Positions 7,099-12,960 of a stretch of 13,918 nt of DNA are shown here, one piece after another (the stretch's first letter is position 1; every line of letters begins with the position of its first letter). The notes under the pieces are model-generated. The model saw only the letters and a list, made by a program, of their open reading frames with translations. It ran no database searches and was not told the origin of the DNA. A program made the position numbers and the translations under genes. The stretch spans positions 1-13,918 of the forward strand of contig JAEWBO010000007.1 of the NCBI GenBank assembly GCA_023391105.1, written 5' to 3'. The DNA is from Bacillota bacterium. Its GTDB lineage: Bacteria; Bacillota; Clostridia; Christensenellales; SZUA-584.

Positions 7099-8199
7099 AT
7101 GAAGCCTGTTGCTTATTTTTTATGTGCGCTGGCGCTGATACTCATCTGTATTTCGCCTTGGCTGATACTTTCTTACTATGAAAAGCTGCCCGAAAGTCCA
7201 TACTTTCAGGGTATCCTGTCGCTCTGGCATATTTCCGAGTGGCGCACAGGCGGATCGTCGGGCACGGCCTTCCTGCAAAAGCGCATCGAGCAGTTTGAGG
7301 GGCAGAATCCGCACGTTTTCATCGAGCTGCGCACCCTCACCTGCGAGGAAGCGGCACAGGCATTGCAAGAGGGCGAGAAGCCCGATATCATCTCGTATCC
7401 GTACGGCGCCGAGATCACCCTCGACATGGCATCACTGCCCGCTGTTGACACGATTTTCCCTGCGCTGCCTGATACCGCCTACCCCTATATGTGCGGCGGT
7501 TACTGCTTGCTCATCAACACCGATATGCTCACAGAAAAAGGCATCGACATCAAATCCGACTGGGGCATACGCCCTGAAGCACTGCTGAACACCACGCCAA
7601 TCGGCGTTTGCTTCGACGCAGAAGACGGCTGTACGTCGCTGCCCGCTCTTGCGCTGCATGCCTACCCCGAAACCGACAAGCCGCAGATGACCACATGGGG
7701 CGAACCGGATCCGCCGGATGTGGCATTGTCGCTCAATGGTGTATGGGAAGGCGGCTTCGAGGCGTTCTGCTCAGGTGATGCGGGCGTGCTCATCGCGTCT
7801 CACCGTCAGCTTTTTGAAGCGACCGAGCAGTATACGCAGGGCGAAGTCCCCCCTTTCTCAACGTATGCCATCGGCCCTTATACCGACATGGTGCAGTTGA
7901 TAGGCGTGGCGAAGCAGGGTGAGGATGAACTGCGGCAGAAATCCGCTGAAAGCTTTGCCGCATTCCTGCTCAGCGACAGTGCTCAGAAAAAGCTGGAGGC
8001 GCTTGGTGTCTTTCCTGTGAAGCCGGGGCTCGACATCTATCAGCAAAGCGACATCCATTCTGCCATGTATGAGCAGCTTTGCGCGGGCGCTGCGCTGCCC
8101 AAGCCGGACGCCAAAGAAACGCTGATTGAGCTTGCCAAGGCCGCCTTTGGCGGCGACACGCGTTCGCTTAACAGCCTGCGACATGCGCTGGGAAGATAA
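7099..8199 (+). CDS. Membrane-anchored extracellular solute-binding-like protein (family 1)
   Basis: 366 aa. One hydrophobic segment at about residues 5-26 acts as signal anchor. No lipobox is evident: the Cys residues at 9 and 17 are not preceded by a Gly/Ala/Ser pattern. The rest resembles a family 1 ABC sugar-binding protein: the opening SLWHISEWRTGG, the block FLQKRIEQFEGQNPHVFIEL, and PDIISYP correspond to conserved parts of that fold. It would face outside the membrane and bind a sugar or oligosaccharide. No ABC permease or ATPase gene is adjacent, so it may serve a distant transporter or act as a sensor. ATG 7099 is preceded by AAGAGGTG. It is the last gene of the hprK operon; no clear terminator follows, only a T-run at about 8207-8213. 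Confidence 0.75.
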   Translation: MKPVAYFLCALALILICISPWLILSYYEKLPESPYFQGILSLWHISEWRTGGSSGTAFLQKRIEQFEGQNPHVFIELRTLTCEEAAQALQEGEKPDIISYPYGAEITLDMASLPAVDTIFPALPDTAYPYMCGGYCLLINTDMLTEKGIDIKSDWGIRPEALLNTTPIGVCFDAEDGCTSLPALALHAYPETDKPQMTTWGEPDPPDVALSLNGVWEGGFEAFCSGDAGVLIASHRQLFEATEQYTQGEVPPFSTYAIGPYTDMVQLIGVAKQGEDELRQKSAESFAAFLLSDSAQKKLEALGVFPVKPGLDIYQQSDIHSAMYEQLCAGAALPKPDAKETLIELAKAAFGGDTRSLNSLRHALGR

Positions 8200-8425
8200 G
8201 CAATATTTTTTTGGATTATAGTCTATTGGAGACGTTCTTAGCTCAGCCATTGTCTGGTACTTTTTTTGGTTCATGAATATTTCTATTCCTTCTGATTCTA
8301 TATTTCCATTACAAAAGCGCAATTCGCGAGGCTCATCAAAAGCTGTCATTCTTCCATTGTTTATACTCATCGTTTGAATGCCTTTGGACAGAATCAAGTG
8401 ATATGTAACGAATTCGGTGAACAGC
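8200..8425. other. Intergenic stretch, no supported gene
   Basis: Space between the binding-protein stop and the terminator of the first hydrolase. The minus strand is open for about 55 codons from an ATG at 8370 and on into the binding-protein gene, but there is only a weak ribosome site and no family resemblance. The T-run near 8207 has no convincing stem before it. Confidence 0.4.
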
Positions 8426-8454
8426 AAAAGCCGCGATTCGTCCTGAACCGCGGC
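8426..8454 (-). terminator. Rho-independent terminator of the first cell-wall hydrolase gene
   Basis: On the minus strand a 10-bp stem (8445-8454 with 8430-8439, one G-U pair, GCCGCG core) with a 5-nt loop is followed by TTTT (8426-8429), about 32 bases after the stop codon. Confidence 0.8.
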
Positions 8455-8486
8455 CTTGGATGACCGAAATATCATGCATCGATTTT

Positions 8487-9926
8487 TTAGGCGGCGTCCT
8501 GTTCGGTCACGTACGCGCCGACATAGTTCTCAAAGCCGTATACCTTTATGAGTGCCGTGATGGTATCGGGTGTCGCTGCACCATCTGCGTTCAGTCCATT
8601 CGTTTCCTGGAACAGTATCAGAGCGTTACGTGTGTTTTTATCAAAATAACTGTTCTCATTCACATGGAAGCCGATCGCGTTAAGCATCTGCTGAATACGC
8701 AGCACCCGCTCCTCAGGCTTGCAGCCGTATTGGGCATACTTATACGTCCGCTCGTATAACTTAGGCGGTATGCCATCACCGATATACCGGCCTTTATACC
8801 CATACAAGTAGAAGCAATGCCCTTTTATCGAGGTGTAATACTGATTTCTTCCCCAATCTTTACCGGGTTTTGAGTTCGACTTGAAGAAATACACGTTCTG
8901 CGGCAGCACCCAATATTGGTCATCCAGCACAGCCTCTGCGGCACGCTTTGCCGCGAGCGACGGCCTTCTGTGGCTGTTGCCCGACCACGCAAACTGACCC
9001 GACTTGACAACGCTGCTGATCGTATTGCCAAACGTCTCGGTGTTGAGTACGCGGTTCATCACCACGTTACCCACGGCCACCATGCCTTCAAAGGGCTCGC
9101 CGCGTGACTCGATATCGATGATCTGCGCAAGAAGATAAAACTCATCGTCCGTGTATTCATAAGAATTGGTGGAGTATCCCGTCTCGTTATAGTCGGGACC
9201 GGATTCATCTATAAAAAATTCAACCAGCTCATCCACAGCAATGGTCGGTACGGGTTCCGGCGTTGCCGTGGGCTCAGGCGTAGGCGTGGCTTCAGCGGCA
9301 TCGATGATATTGGCCGCCGCGGCCGCCTTTTCGATGTCGTCAAACAGCGTTGACGTCACGGTGGGCGCATCCGGAGATTCCTCCGGCTCCGTGGTTTGGC
9401 TTATCTGCGAGGGATCGATATCCATCTGCTCAACACGCGGATTGTCGCTTAACACCACGCTTTGCGGCTGAATCAGCTCGGAAGCCGCGTTGCCGCCGAC
9501 GGGCAGCACAAAAATGAGCAGCCCTGCAACAATCGCAATACCTGCCGCCGCATATGCAGCGAAGAGCCTGATGCGATGCTGCTTTTGTCTTGAGCGATTT
9601 TTGGCGGTTTCATCCGCCTCGTCAATGTGCCTATGAAAGAATACTGACGTTTTTTTATGAAGCGTCAGCCGATGGTCGTGATGCCGGCCTGTATAGCGGT
9701 GATCTTTCGCTTCTTTTTTCTGCGGCTCGGTACTCTCTTGGGCCGCGCTCTTTTGTTTGATGGCGTAAATCGCCGGGGTCTCTTCCAGATACATGATATC
9801 CGGTTCATCCGCTTCTAACAGCGGAGCACTAAGCGCCGCTGTCCGGCCGGTTTTCACCGGCCCGGCCTTTTCGCTTTTTGAGCGAAAAAGCTCTTTCAGA
9901 GCACGAATGCCCGTATTAAGTTTCAT
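8487..9926 (-). CDS. Membrane-anchored SleB-like cell-wall hydrolase with C-terminal peptidoglycan-binding domain (paralogue 1)
   Basis: 479 aa. In order: a charged, His- and Lys-rich cytoplasmic segment (1-119); one membrane span (about 121-143) with basic residues before it, so the C-terminus is outside; an acidic Pro/Thr linker (about 150-232, with TPEPTATPEP); a SleB-like hydrolase_2 domain (about 255-385); and a peptidoglycan_binding_1 domain (about 403-465). The hydrolase motif IDIESRGEPFEGMVAVGNVVMNRV holds the predicted catalytic Glu273. SleB enzymes are lytic transglycosylases or amidase-like enzymes of the spore cortex, with the binding domain at the N-terminus; the order here is reversed, so vegetative wall turnover is as likely as germination. 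ATG 9926 has AAGGGAG 8 nt upstream. A strong promoter with a WalR-like repeat precedes it. It is a paralogue of the gene at 11208-12413. Confidence 0.9.
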   Translation of the reverse strand: MKLNTGIRALKELFRSKSEKAGPVKTGRTAALSAPLLEADEPDIMYLEETPAIYAIKQKSAAQESTEPQKKEAKDHRYTGRHHDHRLTLHKKTSVFFHRHIDEADETAKNRSRQKQHRIRLFAAYAAAGIAIVAGLLIFVLPVGGNAASELIQPQSVVLSDNPRVEQMDIDPSQISQTTEPEESPDAPTVTSTLFDDIEKAAAAANIIDAAEATPTPEPTATPEPVPTIAVDELVEFFIDESGPDYNETGYSTNSYEYTDDEFYLLAQIIDIESRGEPFEGMVAVGNVVMNRVLNTETFGNTISSVVKSGQFAWSGNSHRRPSLAAKRAAEAVLDDQYWVLPQNVYFFKSNSKPGKDWGRNQYYTSIKGHCFYLYGYKGRYIGDGIPPKLYERTYKYAQYGCKPEERVLRIQQMLNAIGFHVNENSYFDKNTRNALILFQETNGLNADGAATPDTITALIKVYGFENYVGAYVTEQDAA

Positions 9927-9970
9927 CTGATAATCTCCCTTATTAACATCTCTATTTTCCCGCATGTGCA

Positions 9971-9999
9971 ATCATAGCGAAAATATTTCAATTTGTCAA
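9971..9999 (-). promoter_or_regulatory. Strong predicted sigma-A promoter of hydrolase paralogue 1
   Basis: On the minus strand, -35 TTGACA (9994-9999, perfect), a 17-bp spacer and -10 TATGAT (9971-9976). Transcription would start near 9964, leaving a leader of about 38 nt. Confidence 0.75.
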
Positions 10000-10005
10000 T
10001 CAAAT

Positions 10006-10022
10006 TGTAATACATTTGTAAT
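10006..10022 (+). promoter_or_regulatory. WalR (YycF)-like direct repeat upstream of hydrolase paralogue 1
   Basis: TGTAAT (10006-10011), 5 bases, TGTAAT (10017-10022). The published WalR consensus is TGT(A/T)A(A/T/C)-N5-TGT(A/T)A(A/T/C), matched exactly. The repeat ends 7 bases from the -35, the position of an activator. Read on the + strand, it points away from the gene it would control. The same repeat at the same spacing lies before paralogue 2. Confidence 0.65.
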
Positions 10023-10248
10023 ATATTATGCAGGATTTCCAGTATTGATACAATGTGTTCACAGATTCTTTCCAAAACATTGCTTTATTATGACAGTGAG
10101 ACAATAATATTCGATCCCATGTGTTCATAACAGAGTGATAAAACAGCTTTTTAACGCGATCTTTTCTCACCCGCTTATCAGTCACAATCGTTGTGTCATT
10201 GACATAATATATACAAGTAAACATTACACAATGAAAGGAGCCTTTTAT
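10023..10248. other. Divergent intergenic region between hydrolase 1 and the Cys-rich gene
   Basis: AT-rich and without a supported gene. Beyond the hydrolase control region it contains a 9-base direct repeat ATGTGTTCA (10053-10061 and 10119-10127), of unknown meaning and possibly chance, and the upstream region of the Cys-rich gene. Minus-strand frames here overlap the start of the Cys-rich gene and have no ribosome site. Confidence 0.4.
10180..10211 (+). promoter_or_regulatory. Candidate sporulation-type promoter of the Cys-rich small protein gene
   Basis: CATAATATA (10203-10211) fits the -10 pattern CATAnnnTA of mother-cell sigma-K (close to sigma-E). CACA at 10183-10186 lies about 16 bases upstream, matching the sigma-K -35 mACm. 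It sits inside AGTCACAATC (10180-10189), a 10-mer repeated before the next gene. A sigma-A -35 TTGACA also occurs (10199-10204), but its -10 at 17-bp spacing is poor. The choice of sigma factor is inferred. Confidence 0.4.
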
Positions 10249-10578
10249 ATGGATGGATGTGGATGTGTTTTTTCTGAAAACTTTGCTGAGCATATAGGGA
10301 AATTCATGGGTCAAACTGTGACGATATACACAACAAGCGGCGGGGCATCCGGTTGCGGTATCACCGGTGTTGTGATTGCGTGCAATCCTTGCTTCGTAAG
10401 AGTCGTGACCTGCTTAGGTCCCGCTCCATGCTGCGCACTAGGAAGCGATTGCAACACATGCTGCTGCCCCACTTTTTGCGGTGGCTTCAGAGGCAGACAT
10501 GGCTGTGTGAGCACGGTGGGTTCCGTTGCCGATATCCCGGTGGATCGCATTGCTTCGTTTATTCATCACGCAATTTAA
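10249..10578 (+). CDS. Small Cys-rich protein, probable spore-surface type, family unnamed (paralogue 1)
   Basis: 109 aa with 14 Cys (positions 4, 6, 36, 45, 48, 55, 61, 62, 68, 71-73, 77, 86). No signal peptide or membrane span. A conserved core, shared with the next gene, runs from FSENFAEHIG through GQTVTIYTTSGG and ITGVV to LGPAP, with the ending VGSVADIPVDRIASFIHHAI. The short strands with a Gly-rich turn suggest a small Sm-like beta-barrel; that is a guess from pattern, not a match. The Cys-rich insert (61-86) could bind metal or form disulfide cross-links, as in coat or exosporium proteins. ATG 10249 was chosen because AAAGGAG (10233-10239) lies 9 nt upstream; an ATG at 10231 overlaps it. 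A strong terminator follows, so it is a single-gene transcript. Confidence 0.75.
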   Translation: MDGCGCVFSENFAEHIGKFMGQTVTIYTTSGGASGCGITGVVIACNPCFVRVVTCLGPAPCCALGSDCNTCCCPTFCGGFRGRHGCVSTVGSVADIPVDRIASFIHHAI

Positions 10579-10649
10579 GCGCATGCAGTAGAACCTACAG
10601 CAATTCTGGGAGTCTATTTTTAAACAAGACTGCTGCGATAATTTCTCTC

Positions 10650-10678
10650 AGAACCCCTTTTTGGGGGTTCTTTTCTTT
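10650..10678 (+). terminator. Rho-independent terminator of the Cys-rich small protein gene
   Basis: AGAACCCC (10650-10657) pairs with GGGGTTCT (10664-10671), with a 6-nt loop, and a T-rich tail follows (10671-10678). It lies about 72 bases past the stop codon. Confidence 0.88.
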
Positions 10679-10698
10679 GTATCCATATGCAAATCACA

Positions 10699-10729
10699 AG
10701 TCACAATCCAGCGAATAAAGTATATGGGA
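10699..10729 (+). promoter_or_regulatory. Candidate promoter of the second small protein gene, with shared 10-mer
   Basis: AGTCACAATC (10699-10708) is identical to 10180-10189 before the first small gene and lies 66 bases before the ATG, against 69 there. A -10-like TATATGGGA (10721-10729) sits near the place of the first gene's CATAATATA but fits the sigma-K pattern less well. Confidence 0.35.
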
Positions 10730-10764
10730 AGCACTGATTAAGAAAGCTGTCGGAGGTGTTTACT

Positions 10765-11205
10765 ATGAAACAGAAAAAAAATGTTGTCTGGATAAATACA
10801 GATCTATCGGGCGACCAAAACAGCGTCTTCACCGGAGACGAGCAAAGAGAAGATATCAAGAGTGAATCCAAGAAGGCCGAGAGAATTGAAGTGACGCAAA
10901 TAAGTATGGATGCCATGTTCTCAAAGCATATGAGCCAATACATAGGCCAAACGGTCACTGTCTATACAACAAGCGCAGGCCCCGCGGGTTTTGGTTTAAC
11001 GGGTGTGCTTCTTGAGTGCACCGACAACCACATAAGGCTGATCACACATATCGGGCCGGCACCCGAAATACCCCAAAGGAAGGCCTGCCGGCGCTGCCGG
11101 TATTATAAAAGCTGTATGGAAGCAGCCGAGAGGCTTGCGAGCGTTGGCTCCATAGCGGAGATACCCTTGCATAGTCTCGTCATATTCGTCCATAACAGCT
11201 TATAA
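10765..11205 (+). CDS. Small protein paralogous to the preceding Cys-rich gene (paralogue 2)
   Basis: 146 aa. Residues 1-48 are a charged N-terminal extension absent from the first paralogue. Residues 52-100 repeat its core (MFSKHMSQYIG, GQTVTVYTTSAG, LTGVLL, IGPAP) and 125-146 repeat its ending (SVGSIAEIPLHSLVIFVHNSL). The Cys-rich insert is cut to C108-x2-C111-x5-C117, rich in Arg and Lys, possibly a metal-binding or redox site. C85 is the only other Cys. No signal peptide. ATG 10765 has GGAGG at 10752-10756, 8 nt upstream; a GTG at 10756 overlaps it. Its stop lies 2 bp from the stop of the convergent hydrolase gene, leaving no room for a terminator. Function unknown; a spore-surface or assembly role is inferred from the paralogue. 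Confidence 0.75.
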   Translation: MKQKKNVVWINTDLSGDQNSVFTGDEQREDIKSESKKAERIEVTQISMDAMFSKHMSQYIGQTVTVYTTSAGPAGFGLTGVLLECTDNHIRLITHIGPAPEIPQRKACRRCRYYKSCMEAAERLASVGSIAEIPLHSLVIFVHNSL

Positions 11206-11207
11206 GG

Positions 11208-12413
11208 TTACTCTGCAATGTACTTTTCGTAATAGTCATCAACGCCGAACGCTTTGATCAGCTTTTTGATGGTGGAGGGGCCTGCCACGCCGTCCGCCTC
11301 AAGCCCTTTGGACTCCTGAAAAATCTTTAAGGCCTTGCTTGTCCCTTTGCCGAAAACGCCGTCAGCAGACACATCGAAGCCCAGCTTACTCAGCATATAC
11401 TGAATGCGTTTGACGCGCTCATCCTTTTTGCAGCCGAACTGCGCCCATTTGTATGTCCTCTCAAAAAGCGGCGGCGGGATGGCGTCGCTGGTGCTGCGTC
11501 CGCTGTAATTGTCCCTGTAAAAGCAATGCCCGCCGATTTTTGTATAGTACGTATGGTCCGACCAGTTCTCACCCTCGGGTTTGTTGGAATTGAAATAATA
11601 CACATTCTGCGGCACCACCCATTTTTCGTTATCCAACACATCGCCTGCCGCTTTTCTCGCATCTGACGACGGCGTTTTGCTGTCTTTATATTTCTCGTAA
11701 GGAAACTCGTCTGACGTGACCACTTCCGTGATGGTGTTGGCAAACTTATTGCAAAAAACCCGATTCATCACCACGTTACCCACGGCCACCATACCCTCGA
11801 ACGGCTCGCCGCGCGCTTCAATCTCAATAATCATTGCAAGAAGATATTTTTCATCCTCTGTATATTCATAGCTGTTTGAGGAGTAATGCATGTCATTGTA
11901 ATAAGAATCCGCCTCCACTTTGTAGTAGGCCACAGCGTCGTCCACGCTAAAGGGCGGCGGCGTAGGCTCCGGCTTCTCCGTCGGCTTCTCCGTCGGCTTC
12001 TCCGTCGGCTTCTCTGTGGGTTCGGGTGTCGCTTCCTCAGTCGGCTCAGGTGTGCTTTGTACCGTGGCCTCAGGCGCAGTCGTCATCACCGGCGTTTGTG
12101 CGGGCGGCGCTGAGTTGGCAGACACGTCAGCCATAATCTCTACTTGTGCAAGCGCTGTCTCGCTTGGCTGCTCCGGCTCGGCCTTGCCGCCCCCGGCAAG
12201 CACCACGGTGATCAGCACAGCAAAAACCACAAAGCCGGTCGCTGCATATGCCACAACTTTGCGCCTGCGATTGCCCTTTTTGCCGGCTCTCCTGCGGTTG
12301 TCTGATTTCTTGCCAAAGATAGTATCGATAATAACGCGCAGCTTGAATCGCAATCCTGAGTTGCGATCTGAAGACCGCCGTTTAACGGTTCGATGAGGTA
12401 TATTTTTCTTCAT
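11208..12413 (-). CDS. Membrane-anchored SleB-like cell-wall hydrolase with C-terminal peptidoglycan-binding domain (paralogue 2)
   Basis: 401 aa, with the same plan as the gene at 8487-9926 but a shorter cytoplasmic part. In order: a strongly basic segment (1-52); one membrane span (about 53-74); a Pro/Thr/Glu linker (about 78-155) with four PTEK repeats; a SleB-like hydrolase domain (about 185-310) with IEIEARGEPFEGMVAVGNVVMNRV and predicted catalytic Glu199; and a peptidoglycan_binding_1 domain (about 328-388, with the typical DGVFGKGTSKALKIFQ and DGVAGPSTI). It would cut peptidoglycan on the outer face of the membrane. ATG 12413 has AAAGGAGA about 7 nt upstream. Its promoter carries the same WalR-like repeat as paralogue 1. 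The 3' end nearly touches the convergent small gene. Confidence 0.9.
   Translation of the reverse strand: MKKNIPHRTVKRRSSDRNSGLRFKLRVIIDTIFGKKSDNRRRAGKKGNRRRKVVAYAATGFVVFAVLITVVLAGGGKAEPEQPSETALAQVEIMADVSANSAPPAQTPVMTTAPEATVQSTPEPTEEATPEPTEKPTEKPTEKPTEKPEPTPPPFSVDDAVAYYKVEADSYYNDMHYSSNSYEYTEDEKYLLAMIIEIEARGEPFEGMVAVGNVVMNRVFCNKFANTITEVVTSDEFPYEKYKDSKTPSSDARKAAGDVLDNEKWVVPQNVYYFNSNKPEGENWSDHTYYTKIGGHCFYRDNYSGRSTSDAIPPPLFERTYKWAQFGCKKDERVKRIQYMLSKLGFDVSADGVFGKGTSKALKIFQESKGLEADGVAGPSTIKKLIKAFGVDDYYEKYIAE
11971..12018 (-). repeat. In-frame 12-bp tandem repeat coding for PTEK units
   Basis: GGCTTCTCCGTC occurs three times in tandem (11971-11982, 11983-11994, 11995-12006), followed by a copy with two changes (12007-12018). 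On the coding strand it gives the four TEKP/PTEK linker repeats of hydrolase paralogue 2. The unit is a multiple of three, so copy changes would alter linker length without a frameshift. Confidence 0.9.
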
Positions 12414-12515
12414 GCGCGTCTCCTTTGGTTTAGGTATCTGCTAGTGAAGTCCCGATTAAATAAGGTGTGCTGAATAACTAAGGCAATATAACGTAACCAG
12501 TGCTTCCATAAAATC

Positions 12516-12544
12516 ATTATAAACCAGATATGACGTATTGTAAA
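12516..12544 (-). promoter_or_regulatory. Predicted sigma-A promoter of hydrolase paralogue 2
   Basis: On the minus strand, -35 TTTACA (12539-12544), a 17-bp spacer and -10 TATAAT (12516-12521, perfect). The transcript start would be near 12509, leaving a leader of about 95 nt. Confidence 0.7.
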
Positions 12545-12550
12545 TGTTTC

Positions 12551-12567
12551 TGTAATATTTCTGTAAT
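12551..12567 (+). promoter_or_regulatory. WalR (YycF)-like direct repeat upstream of hydrolase paralogue 2
   Basis: TGTAAT (12551-12556), 5 bases, TGTAAT (12562-12567), part of an 11-bp tandem repeat TTTCTGTAATA (12547-12557, 12558-12568). It matches the WalR consensus exactly. The distance to the -35 hexamer (6 bases between 12544 and 12551) is the same as for paralogue 1. Confidence 0.65.
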
Positions 12568-12585
12568 AATTCTATTTTGTTGGTT

Positions 12586-12951
12586 CTATACTGACCGATC
12601 TATCGTATGCCCCATTGCTTCAAGTGCTTGCAAGCCGCGCTCCAGGCTGTCTTCTTTAATGAGCACATAATCCGTTTCATAGGTAGATACGGCAAAAATA
12701 CTGACCTTCGCCTGCGCAAGCACCGATGATACATCCGCCAAAATGCCCACGAGCGAAAAATCCAAGGGGCCCATAATTTTAAGTGCGCGCCATCCGGACT
12801 CTGCCTTACACCCCTGAGGTGCTTTTTCCTCCTCGCAAACAAGCGACACTTCCCCGCCGCTCAACGTGAGCGAAACGAATTCGCCGTCCGGCAGCACCGG
12901 CTCGGTGAGTGCGCACACCGCAAAGCGCTTTTTCAACAGTTCAAACTTCAT
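12586..12951 (-). CDS. ACT-domain protein
   Basis: 121 aa. The C-terminal half (about 58-118) is an ACT domain: GPLDFSLVGILADVSSVLAQAKVSIFAVSTYETDYVLIKED, with the Gly between strand and helix that usually marks the ligand site, followed by a helix with LERGLQALEAMGH. Residues 1-57 look like the first, divergent ACT-like unit of small stand-alone ACT proteins. Such proteins sense small molecules, often amino acids, in the cytoplasm; ligand and partner are unknown. ATG 12951 follows AAGGAG, which overlaps the stop codon region of the upstream gene 9 bases away, so the two are almost surely co-transcribed. No terminator is seen before the promoter of hydrolase 2, so read-through is possible. 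Confidence 0.85.
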   Translation of the reverse strand: MKFELLKKRFAVCALTEPVLPDGEFVSLTLSGGEVSLVCEEEKAPQGCKAESGWRALKIMGPLDFSLVGILADVSSVLAQAKVSIFAVSTYETDYVLIKEDSLERGLQALEAMGHTIDRSV

Positions 12952-12960
12952 CTTTTCTCC

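Noticed and set aside
7858..8475. Minus-strand open frame (205 codons) over the end of the binding-protein gene
   Set aside because: It is antisense to that gene for more than half its length, contains the hydrolase terminator hairpin, has only a weak ribosome site, and matches no family I know.
10053..10127. 9-base direct repeat ATGTGTTCA
   Set aside because: Only two copies 66 bases apart in AT-rich DNA, with no matching spacing at other promoters; not enough for a call.
10000..10314. Minus-strand frame of 104 codons in the divergent region
   Set aside because: It overlaps the start of the Cys-rich gene and the WalR-like box, and has no ribosome site; open by chance in AT-rich DNA.
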